Assembly (NCBI GenBank): GCA_030017955.1
Contig: JASEGR010000010.1
Span: forward strand, 1-48,759
Origin: Candidatus Eisenbacteria bacterium
Lineage (GTDB): Bacteria > Eisenbacteria > RBG-16-71-46 > JASEGR01
Length of the DNA: 48,759 bases
Direction: 5' to 3'
Shown here: in pieces, positions 32,544 to 39,276 of the stretch
How positions within the stretch are numbered: the stretch's first letter is position 1
Layout: the number at the start of each line of letters is the position of its first letter
Program-made: the position numbers and the translations under genes
Notes under the pieces: generated by a model
Database searches by the model: none
What the model was told of the DNA's origin: nothing
The model's input: only the letters and a program-made list of their open reading frames with translations

Positions 32544-33251
32544 ATGAACCAGATTCCCCCGGACTGTATGAGCGTCCCATCCCTCGGCGATGGCGTTCTT
32601 GCGTTCTTCTCGACCTCGCTTTCTCTGAAGAACTCATCATCGAGACCGCCGGTGACACATCCCGCAATGCTTTCATCACTCGGACTCGATCCCGGAACAG
32701 CCGCATATGGAAAACAAGTCCACGGATCGACTGTGAAGGTCGTGTCATCTCCGGGTAATCAGGGCGCCTGCGACTCACTTGTTACCCCAAGGAAAGGTAT
32801 TCTCCTTGCGACGTTTGTGGCGGACTGCGCAGCGGTTCTTCTCTTTGACAAACGGAACAAGGCAATCGCAAACGTCCATGCCGGTTGGAGAGGAGCTCTC
32901 GCGGGCATCACGCGAAAAACGGTCGAGTCAATGGAGAACAAATTCAAGACCCGGCCCGAAGACCTGAGCGCCTACATATCCCCATCCATCGGGTCGTGTT
33001 GCTATACGGTCGGCAGCGAGGTTGCTGACCTTTTTGATGGGACTTTCGTGCATACGAGAGATGGAAAACTCTTCCTTGACCTCTGGTCGCTCAACAAATC
33101 ACAGCTCGAGGCGAGCGGAGTCACACCTGACAGAATACATGTTTCGGGTATCTGCACATGCTGCAATCCTGATCTTTTCCATTCATACAGAAGGGACGGA
33201 CCGCACTCGGGGAGAATGGTTTCGGTTATTGGATTGGTGTCTTCAGCCTGA
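32544..33251 (+). CDS. pgeF: Laccase-domain / polyphenol oxidase family protein (YfiH, PgeF-like)
   Basis: Protein of about 235 residues with the conserved blocks of the YfiH family: AAYGKQVHGSTV, FVADCAAVLLFD, AIANVHAGWRGALAGI and ICTCCNPDLFHSYRRDG. The metal-binding His and Cys residues (QVHG, ADC, HAGW) are present. Members act on purine nucleosides (phosphorylase/deaminase activity) or on mis-incorporated peptidoglycan precursors (PgeF). The start is uncertain: 32544 is taken as fitting the family better than the ATG at 32493, but neither has a clear ribosome binding site. It overlaps the convergent Mut7-C gene by 9 nt at the 3' ends. Confidence 0.85.
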   Translation: MNQIPPDCMSVPSLGDGVLAFFSTSLSLKNSSSRPPVTHPAMLSSLGLDPGTAAYGKQVHGSTVKVVSSPGNQGACDSLVTPRKGILLATFVADCAAVLLFDKRNKAIANVHAGWRGALAGITRKTVESMENKFKTRPEDLSAYISPSIGSCCYTVGSEVADLFDGTFVHTRDGKLFLDLWSLNKSQLEASGVTPDRIHVSGICTCCNPDLFHSYRRDGPHSGRMVSVIGLVSSA

Positions 33252-33698
33252 TGCGGACAGAGCGTCTTCGATGAAGGCTTTCATCTTTTCAGGGTGAGTG
33301 CCCCGCCAGTAGAACTTCTTGCAGTTCGGACACGAATAGAACTCGTTGCACTTTTTGTAGGGGTATTCGGGCACAAGTCCCTCGATCTCTATCTTCTCTC
33401 TCTTAACGAGAGCGGTGTTGCAGAGCGAGCACCTTGAAAGAGGTGAATCCGGCTTCCCGAACCTGTCGAGCACCTGCTTCAGTTGTTGTCTGATATTTCC
33501 GCTCTCAATGAAGACTGCTTCTCGTGCATTCTTCACTCGCGACTGCTTTCTCGTTAGTGCAATCCTTCCCTTGTTGCATGCGTCCACAAGGAATGCTACA
33601 TCGTCGGCAGCTCTTGAAAGCTCGGCATCAAAACCGAGGAGCCTCAGCCACCGGCAGAGTCTGTCAACGGTTCCGTCCAGAAGAAATTTCGCTTCCAC
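33243..33698 (-). CDS. Mut7-C (PIN-like) RNase domain protein with zinc ribbon
   Basis: Protein of 151 residues of the Mut7-C family. The N-terminal PIN-like part reads FLLDGTVDRLCRWLRLLGFDAE and ALTRKQSRV; the C-terminal zinc ribbon has CSLC and CPNC with KKFYWRGTH. The frame is open to an ATG at 33788, but the extra 30 codons are translated from repeat copy C (33741-33959) and have no family match. The GTG at 33698 gives the usual beginning (short lead then KFLLDG) and is chosen. No strong ribosome binding site precedes it. Function is inferred as RNA processing or decay; experimental data for the family are few. Confidence 0.85.
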   Translation of the reverse strand: MEAKFLLDGTVDRLCRWLRLLGFDAELSRAADDVAFLVDACNKGRIALTRKQSRVKNAREAVFIESGNIRQQLKQVLDRFGKPDSPLSRCSLCNTALVKREKIEIEGLVPEYPYKKCNEFYSCPNCKKFYWRGTHPEKMKAFIEDALSASG

Positions 33699-33740
33699 AT
33701 TACGATCATATGCGAACTTGCCGTCACGTGGCAACCATCC

Positions 33741-33959
33741 AGTGTCGTGTCCCGCAAGTTTCTTGTCTATGTCTTTACCCCGGGACACTACACTTTCATA
33801 GGGGCTTCTCGCCCCTCTGACGCTTCAGGATGCTCCTACTCGTCGCATCCCTCCGCTGTCACCCCTTAAGGGGGTCGGCCACGACCCCCCTATACCCCCT
33901 GGCAGTGTGCCTTATGAAACGCCCTGCATTTCGTAAAGTTATTTCTGCGACGGCACACC
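33741..33959 (+). repeat. Intergenic modular hairpin repeat, copy C (complete)
   Basis: Complete 219-bp unit in the orientation of copy A and opposite to copy B. It starts AGTGTCGTGTCCCG (33741) and ends in GGCACACC (33959). The end hairpin AGTGTCGTGTCC...GGGACACTACACT, the AGGGGC/GCCCCT hairpin, the GATGC/GCATC hairpin, the GGGGGTCG/CGACCCCC palindrome and the TTATGAAA/TTTCGTAA hairpin are all present with scattered differences from copy B. It lies between the divergent Mut7-C and M20 genes and may supply part of their upstream regions. Confidence 0.9.
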
Positions 33960-33968
33960 AGAATCATC

Positions 33969-33997
33969 TTGAAGATGGAACGATTTCCTGATAGATT
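33969..33997 (+). promoter_or_regulatory. Possible promoter of the M20 peptidase / DedA pair
   Basis: TTGAAG (33969-33974), a 17-nt spacer and TAGATT (33992-33997), just outside repeat copy C, 24 nt above the ATG. A moderate match made by eye. Confidence 0.35.
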
Positions 33998-34021
33998 GCT
34001 GGGACTATTAAGGGAGGGGTC

Positions 34022-35077
34022 ATGGAAAAAGTTGAAAAGATTGCAAAGAGGCTTGTTCAGATCCAATCGGATTCCGACAAGTCAAAGGTGATTCTCTATT
34101 CTGCAAAGTTTTTGAAAAAGCTCGGGGGCAAAGTCACTGTTACCCGGAAGGAACCACGGTTTCTCCTTGCCAGATTTGGAAAGCCGGGAGGCGTTCTTTT
34201 CGCGGGACACCTGGACACAGTCTCATCGCCTCGTCCTCCAAAGAAGAAGCCCGGCATCGTCTCAGGCGGGAAGCTCTGGGGACTTGGGGCGTCTGACATG
34301 AAGGGCGGTTGTGCCGCGGTGCTCGCAGCTGCACAGAGGCTTCGGGGCAAGGTTCCGTTTGCCGTAGCATTCACGACCGACGAGGAAACGAGGATGGGAG
34401 GCGCCGCTCTTCTTGCAAAGAATCCTTTGTTCAAGAAAGCCGCGGCAATAGTCATCCCCGAGCCCACCAATATGCTGGTTGCGACAAGCGAAAAAGGGAC
34501 GCTCCAACTGGAGGTCCGGATCTGGGGAAAAACTGCACACGGAAGCATGCCCTGGTTCGGAAAGAACGCTGCTCAAAGGATGGTTCAGTTTCTCTCTCAC
34601 CTTGAGTTTCTGCAGAATCCGGAAATGCACCTTCCGGATGGCATAACCGTGAATCTCGGCATCCTTAGAGCAGGCACCGCGGCGAATATCGTGCCGGATT
34701 TCGCATCGGCGACTCTTGATGTCAGATATCCTCCATCCTTGAATCCGATGGTGGTTGTCAGAAGAATAAAGGAAACACTCGGCGGCTCGGGTGTGAAGTG
34801 GGAAGTAACGAAGCTTCACGAAGTTGCCGCGTTTGAATTCGATGTGAACTGCCCTGAGGCACAAACCTTCTTGCGAGTGGCCGACACAAGAGTTGCACCG
34901 GTCATGTACGCAACCGAGGCAACCCGCTACGCAAGCACCGGGAAGCCTATTCTCGTCTGCGGGCCGGGCAGACCGGAACTTGCCCATCAGCAGGATGAGT
35001 TTGTGGATGTGTTTCAGCTCAAAAAGGCAGAGCATGCGTACACATCATTCTGCCTGGCTCTGATGAAAGGGAGGTAA
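34022..35077 (+). CDS. M20 family metallopeptidase (ArgE/DapE-like)
   Basis: Zinc hydrolase of 351 residues with GVLFAGHLDTVSSP (ligands H, D), LGASDMKGGCA, the catalytic TTDEETRMGG, VIPEPTN and a GKTAHGSMPW dimerisation-domain segment. The last His ligand is probably in the RPELAHQQDEFV segment. All catalytic positions appear intact. It differs clearly from the M20 protein at 27921. Substrate may be an N-acyl amino acid or succinyl-diaminopimelate; aspartate kinase lies 3 kb away but on the other strand, so a lysine link is speculative. The start has AGGGAGGGG upstream. The DedA gene follows after 7 nt. Confidence 0.9.
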   Translation: MEKVEKIAKRLVQIQSDSDKSKVILYSAKFLKKLGGKVTVTRKEPRFLLARFGKPGGVLFAGHLDTVSSPRPPKKKPGIVSGGKLWGLGASDMKGGCAAVLAAAQRLRGKVPFAVAFTTDEETRMGGAALLAKNPLFKKAAAIVIPEPTNMLVATSEKGTLQLEVRIWGKTAHGSMPWFGKNAAQRMVQFLSHLEFLQNPEMHLPDGITVNLGILRAGTAANIVPDFASATLDVRYPPSLNPMVVVRRIKETLGGSGVKWEVTKLHEVAAFEFDVNCPEAQTFLRVADTRVAPVMYATEATRYASTGKPILVCGPGRPELAHQQDEFVDVFQLKKAEHAYTSFCLALMKGR

Positions 35078-35084
35078 GGTAACC

Positions 35085-35717
35085 TTGGAAAGCATACTGA
35101 GTGCCGTTGCCGGCTGGATAATCAATGTAGTCTCCAAAGGCGGGTACGCCGGGATCGGCCTTTGCATGACAATAGAAAGTGCCTGCATCCCGCTCCCCAG
35201 CGAGATTATCATGCCTTTCTCGGGATACCTTGTTCACCTCGGAAGATTCACGCTTCTCGGAGTCTCACTGGCAGGTGCCATTGGCTGCACAGTTGGCTCG
35301 ATCATCGCCTATCTGGCAGGAAAGCTGCTCGGAAGACCGTTCCTCGAGAAATATGGAAGATACGTGCTCATCTCGAAGAAAGATATCTCGATTGCCGACA
35401 GGTGGTTTACAAAGCACGGCGATGCCACAGTCTTTTTCAGCAGGCTCCTTCCGGTCATAAGGACATTCATTTCGTTTCCGGCCGGCGTCGCAAAGATGAA
35501 TGTTCCGCGGTTTCTAATCTACACTTTCGTTGGTTCTTTTCCCTGGTGCCTGGCGCTGGCCTATGCGGGGATGCTCCTTGGACAAAACTGGGAGACATTA
35601 AGAACTTACTTTAGAGGAGCAGACTATATAATTGCAATTGTTGTCATTGTAGCATTTGTCTGGTGGCTCACAAGGCACCTAAAGGCGCTGAAGGAAGAGA
35701 GAAGAGCAACCCCCTAA
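35085..35717 (+). CDS. DedA family membrane protein
   Basis: Integral membrane protein of 210 residues starting at TTG, with GGGAGGTAAGG upstream. DedA hallmarks are CIPLPSEIIMPFSGYLV, GSIIAYLAGKLLGRPFLEKYGRY, and FFSRLLPVIRTFISFPAGVAKM, then two to three C-terminal helices. DedA proteins are flippases or transporters needed for membrane homeostasis; some recycle undecaprenyl phosphate or phosphatidylethanolamine. It follows the M20 gene by 7 nt and is probably co-transcribed. It is followed by a short gap and the convergent remains of an acyl-CoA synthetase. Confidence 0.93.
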   Translation: MESILSAVAGWIINVVSKGGYAGIGLCMTIESACIPLPSEIIMPFSGYLVHLGRFTLLGVSLAGAIGCTVGSIIAYLAGKLLGRPFLEKYGRYVLISKKDISIADRWFTKHGDATVFFSRLLPVIRTFISFPAGVAKMNVPRFLIYTFVGSFPWCLALAYAGMLLGQNWETLRTYFRGADYIIAIVVIVAFVWWLTRHLKALKEERRATP

Positions 35718-35742
35718 TTCGGGGACACACCACTCAATTCTG

Positions 35743-36265
35743 TTACCCGGAAACTATGTGGAGATGCCCATCCGAATCAATCCAGCCGAGGTCACCTGTC
35801 CTGAGCCAGCCATCGACCAGCACCTTCTTCGTTTCCTCCTCCTTCCCGAAATAGCCGGCCATTATGTTCTCGCCGCTCGCAAGGATCTCTCCCACTCCGT
35901 TCTCGCCGCTGCCATCAATCCTGATTGTTACTCCTGGAATTGCGGGCCCGACAGAACCTATCTTGGGCCGTTCGGCCCGATTCACAGTCAAGATCGGCGA
36001 AGCCTCGCTCAGCCCGTATCCTTCAAGAATCGTGATGCCAAATTTCTCGAAACCAACGGCCACTTCCGGGTCTATTCTCCGAAACCAATGCGACCCTGTC
36101 TCCGCATTTAAGACCACGGCTCAAGAGTGAAAGGGAGAACTCATCCGCAGACCGGAACAGCTCATCATAGGTAGAACAGACCAGATTCCCGTCTTTTCTC
36201 AAGGAAATGGCGACCTTCTCCAGCGTCTTCTTTCTTGTTTCGTTGAATAGTTCCGGAATCGTCAT
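35743..36265 (-). pseudogene. Decayed AMP-forming acyl-CoA synthetase
   Basis: Two frames carry pieces of one long-chain acyl-CoA synthetase. The first (36265 down to about 36070) has the N-terminus MTIPELFNETRKK, then YDELFRSADEFSLSLLSRGL and GDRVALVSENRP. The second (about 36090 down to 35743) resumes near residue 310 of a normal enzyme with IDPEVAVGFEKFGITILEGY, GLSEASP and WLRTGDLGWIDSDGH. About 250 residues in the middle, including the main P-loop-like STGTTG region, and the last 100 or so are missing, and the parts are out of frame. The gene is dead. Confidence 0.85.
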
Positions 36266-36302
36266 AGTGGGAAGTCCCTAAGACCTACACGGGCCGAAAG
36301 AG

Positions 36303-36848
36303 CTAAAGACCAAGGTCGGATGCTATGTTCTGCATGGAAGAAAGAGACAGCGCAAAAAACTCCTCAAGCGATATCCCGAGGAGCTCACATGCTCTCATCT
36401 GGTCTCTGTTCGCGCCGCGGGCAAATCCTTTCTCAGAAAACCTGTTCAAGAGAAACTTCGCATCAATTGCGGAGAGTTTCTTCTGTGGATGAATGAGGGC
36501 TGCTGCCACGATGAAGCCCGTGACCGGGTCAGAAGTCCAGAGCGCCCTATCCATCTTTGTTTCCATCTGAGCTTTGTCATTGTGACACTTTATCGCGTGT
36601 ATGATATCCGATGGGACCGCGTTCTTCGCGAGAACTTCCTCTGCCACCAGTGTGTGCCGTTCCGGGTCCTTGGATGTAAGATCAAAATCGATGTCATGGA
36701 GAAGACCCGTGAGTTTCCATCGGTGCACGTCCTCTCCAAGCTTCTCCGCAAGAGCCCCCATCACTGCCTCTGCGGCAAGCATGTGCTTTTTCAGGTTCAC
36801 TGTCTTGACGTATTCAGATATGAGAAGAAGCGCATCTTCTCTAGTCAT
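36303..36848 (-). CDS. HD domain (HDIG-type) protein, putative metal-dependent phosphohydrolase
   Basis: Protein of 181 residues with the HD pattern: KKHMLAAEAVMGAL (first His), TGLLHDIDFD (HD pair), then ERHTLVAEEVL and IIHAIKCHND. It resembles stand-alone HDIG proteins often annotated as hydrolases acting on nucleotides; the substrate is unknown. No Shine-Dalgarno is visible, but the start lies 3 nt beyond the zinc-ribbon gene stop, so it may be translated by coupling. The dead acyl-CoA synthetase lies downstream. Confidence 0.85.
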   Translation of the reverse strand: MTREDALLLISEYVKTVNLKKHMLAAEAVMGALAEKLGEDVHRWKLTGLLHDIDFDLTSKDPERHTLVAEEVLAKNAVPSDIIHAIKCHNDKAQMETKMDRALWTSDPVTGFIVAAALIHPQKKLSAIDAKFLLNRFSEKGFARGANRDQMRACELLGISLEEFFALSLSSMQNIASDLGL

Positions 36849-36851
36849 AGG

Positions 36852-37199
36852 CTACACCCAGTAAAGAATCCTTCCACAGTTTTCACACAAGACAATTTCG
36901 GTGATTTCCTTTGCCCTGGGAGCTCTTGCCGTCGGAAGACTCATGAAACAACCGAGGCAAACCCCTTCTTCAACTGGAACAACGCCCCTGCCGTATCTTT
37001 TCGAAACTCTCTCGTACAGCTTGAGCAGCTCTGGGTCAACCTGGGAAGCCAGCTTCTCCCGCGCGACCATGAGTTTGTCCAGGCCTTTCACTTCGAAACC
37101 AAGTTTTTTCTCCTCCTTCACACTGTCAGGATCTGCTGTCTCCCTGATCATTATGTCGAGGTCCTGAAGGGCAACAAGAAGCTGAAGTTTTCTTTTCAC
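36852..37199 (-). CDS. Short C4-type zinc ribbon coiled-coil protein
   Basis: Protein of 115 residues beginning with GTG, overlapping the PTS EIIA stop by 4 nt (GTGA). The N-terminal half is helical, with charged heptad-like stretches, and the C-terminus has two CxxC pairs (CLGC and CENC) with the ending CGRILYWV typical of the C4-type zinc ribbon (CdsZ/CT398-like) family. Family members are usually about 240 residues with a long coiled coil; this one keeps less than half of it. Their role is poorly defined, probably protein or nucleic-acid binding. Confidence 0.8.
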   Translation of the reverse strand: MKRKLQLLVALQDLDIMIRETADPDSVKEEKKLGFEVKGLDKLMVAREKLASQVDPELLKLYERVSKRYGRGVVPVEEGVCLGCFMSLPTARAPRAKEITEIVLCENCGRILYWV

Positions 37200-37708
37200 C
37201 CTTTTTCCCTTTCTGAGAAGAGACTCTTTACTTCCTTGAAGCCTTCGGCCTCAAGGAGTTTCTTGCGGGTCCGTGCGTCCTTTACCACTTCCACGATTTT
37301 GCCCAGGAGAGGAAGATACCTTGCTCCGGCATCCTGCGGAGGCGCAACTATGAGAAAGAACAAATGGACCGGCTTTGTATCAATGGCATTGAAATTTACT
37401 CCGTGATCTGATCTGGCAAAGACAACAGTCACGTCGGAGACGGAAAGAGATCTTCCGTGGGGAATAGCAACTCCCTTTCCTATGCCCGTGCTGCCAAGAC
37501 TCTCCCTTCTCTTCAGCATCTCCACAAGAATGTCTCTATCGCTCGCCTTTCTCGTCGTTGTCAGACATTCAACCATTTCGAGAAGCACGCCTTCCCAGTC
37601 TTTTGACTTGAGCTCAGATATGAACAGGGACTCAACAAGATAGTCGGTTACTCTTGTTTCCTTTGGCCGTACGGGCTTCCTGACCGCTTCGCGTGCTCCG
37701 TCTGTCAT
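37196..37708 (-). CDS. PTS EIIA component, fructose/PtsN-type
   Basis: Protein of 170 residues with an EIIA domain from about residue 25. The phosphorylated His lies in the conserved GKGVAIPHGRSL, and LLEMVECLTTTRKA upstream and HLFFLIVAPPQDAGARYLPLL downstream follow the family order. No EIIB or EIIC gene, and no HPr or EI, is present in the window, so a regulatory role of the PtsN type is more likely than sugar uptake. It begins a three-gene set with the zinc ribbon and HD proteins, each touching or overlapping the next. Confidence 0.88.
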   Translation of the reverse strand: MTDGAREAVRKPVRPKETRVTDYLVESLFISELKSKDWEGVLLEMVECLTTTRKASDRDILVEMLKRRESLGSTGIGKGVAIPHGRSLSVSDVTVVFARSDHGVNFNAIDTKPVHLFFLIVAPPQDAGARYLPLLGKIVEVVKDARTRKKLLEAEGFKEVKSLFSEREKG

Positions 37709-37776
37709 ATCTTCACAAGTCCATCAAAAAGGTGTCCCGTGTATCTGAAACGCTTCACCGTGCCGCGCTCCGCTCA

Positions 37777-39018
37777 TCAGAATGCAGATTTCTGCCCGGC
37801 AGGGCGAGAACCCGAAAGTCCGAATGTCTCGTGCAGGGCTCTCACTCCTTCATCCACTTTGTTCTTGGGTACAACACAGCTGATAGTGATTGTAGAGCTG
37901 GAGATGCACTGCACTGGAACATTGCGCTTGTTCAGCGACTCCAGGACGGCGGCAGCCACCCCCGGTGAGCTAGCCATCCCTTCGCCGACGACGGATATGG
38001 AGCCGACTTCTTCGTCACACTTCCAATCGAAGCCGGCCTTTGTCTCAGACATTTTCTTCAGAGCCGAGGCAGCAAGTTTGCCGTCTTCCCTGGAGAATGT
38101 AAGAATAATCTCCCTATTTCCTTCGTGAGCCATCCCCTGCACCAGAAGCTCGATGTTCACCCCGGCGTCGCTCAGGGCGTTCAAAATCCGCACCACGATC
38201 TCGTCGTTTGTCAGCCCTGATAAGACGATCTCGGCAATGTTCTTGTCACAGGCTATCGCCCTTATGACGGGCTCCTCCATCTTGCCTCCTTCCCCGACAA
38301 GTGTTCCCGGGGTCTGGTTAAAGCTCGAACGGACGCAGATCGGCATGCTGAATTTGAGTGCCATTTCTACCGAGCGTGAATGCAAAACTTGGGCCCCAAG
38401 AGAGGAAAGCTCAAGCATTTCATCATAGCTCACAAACTCAAGCTTTCTCGCAGATGGGACAATTCGCGGATCAGCCGTATAGATGCCATCAACATCCGTG
38501 AGAATCTCGCACATGTCAGCTCCGAGATTCACGGCGAGCGCAACTGCAGTCGTGTCGGAGCCTCCTCTTCCCAGCGTTGTTATCTCTTTTCCCTTTGCAC
38601 TGACTCCCTGGAAACCGGCAACTATCACAACCTTTCCGTCGCGGAGCTCGCTTCGTATTCTCTCCGTTCTCATATCAACAATTCTTGCCCTCGTATGCCT
38701 CTCGTCCGTGAGAATGCCGCTCTGCGAGCCAGTGAATGAAACTGCATCCTGGCCGAGTGAGTTCACGGCCATGGAAAGGAGCGCGATGGAAATTCTTTCG
38801 CCGGCGGTAAGGAGCATGTCGAGCTCCCTTTCCCTGGGATTATCAGTAACGGACAGGGCAAGTTTGAGGAGGTCGTCTGTGGTGTCGCCCATTGCAGAGA
38901 CTACAACAACAAGATTTGTTCCCGACCTTTTCAGGTCAACAATCCTTCGGGCGACTACTTTTATCCTTTCAGGCGAGGATACGGAGCTTCCCCCGTATTT
39001 CTGGATAAAGAGGGGCAA
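37777..39018 (-). CDS. lysC: Aspartate kinase
   Basis: Aspartokinase of 413 residues, first enzyme of the lysine/threonine/methionine branch, phosphorylating L-aspartate. The kinase domain starts QKYGGSSVSSPERI, with LLTAGERIS, TTLGRGGSDTTAVAL and EILTDVDGIYTADPRIV. Two C-terminal ACT domains follow (NDEIVVRILNALSDAGVNIE and GSISVVGEGMASSPGVAAA), implying feedback control by an amino acid. The start codon is TTG at 39018, with AAAGGAAAG upstream. The gene is monocistronic by spacing. No lysine riboswitch was found in its leader. Confidence 0.95.
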   Translation of the reverse strand: MPLFIQKYGGSSVSSPERIKVVARRIVDLKRSGTNLVVVVSAMGDTTDDLLKLALSVTDNPRERELDMLLTAGERISIALLSMAVNSLGQDAVSFTGSQSGILTDERHTRARIVDMRTERIRSELRDGKVVIVAGFQGVSAKGKEITTLGRGGSDTTAVALAVNLGADMCEILTDVDGIYTADPRIVPSARKLEFVSYDEMLELSSLGAQVLHSRSVEMALKFSMPICVRSSFNQTPGTLVGEGGKMEEPVIRAIACDKNIAEIVLSGLTNDEIVVRILNALSDAGVNIELLVQGMAHEGNREIILTFSREDGKLAASALKKMSETKAGFDWKCDEEVGSISVVGEGMASSPGVAAAVLESLNKRNVPVQCISSSTITISCVVPKNKVDEGVRALHETFGLSGSRPAGQKSAF

Positions 39019-39040
39019 TCGCTTTCCTTTCTTTCGAAAG

Positions 39041-39070
39041 AGAATACACTGCCCCGGGCCAGAAGTTCAA
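39041..39070 (-). promoter_or_regulatory. Possible lysC promoter
   Basis: TTGAAC (39065-39070), an 18-nt spacer and TATTCT (39041-39046) on the minus strand, leaving a leader of about 17 nt. A four-of-six match at each box, by eye. Confidence 0.35.
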
Positions 39071-39239
39071 GGGGAAAATTGGGATGCGGAGTTTTGTTGA
39101 TCTATACAGAGGTATGGGCCTTGGTGGATTTGAGTCCCGCGTTTCGTCGGTGCGAAGGGTGAAATGGCGTGATCTCCGGCGGCAAAAACCTAGCCGGTGC
39201 GCAGCCTCTTGCCGCGCTTGCCTGAAGGCCTCCTCGCCC

Positions 39240-39255
39240 CAACAGATTTCTGTTG
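39240..39255 (-). terminator. Hairpin after the transketolase-family gene
   Basis: Stem CAACAG/CTGTTG with a 4-nt loop, 22 nt beyond the stop codon. No U run follows; the 180 bp beyond, up to lysC, contains further GC-rich inverted repeats but no recognised RNA. Confidence 0.35.
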
Positions 39256-39276
39256 CAGCTAGCTTCTCAACGGATC

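Noticed and set aside
34262-35035. Minus-strand open frame of 257 codons antisense to the M20 gene
   Set aside because: The sense frame is a complete M20 peptidase with all metal ligands; the antisense product shows no fold signature.
39019-39276. Lysine riboswitch upstream of lysC
   Set aside because: The expected GAGGTGCG and GGAAAAAGGC-type core elements are absent, and the likely promoter leaves a leader of only about 17 nt.
39090-39276. tRNA-like or other RNA gene in the gap between lysC and the transketolase gene
   Set aside because: Several short GC-rich inverted repeats occur, but no cloverleaf with a T-loop could be drawn and no known RNA family was recognised.
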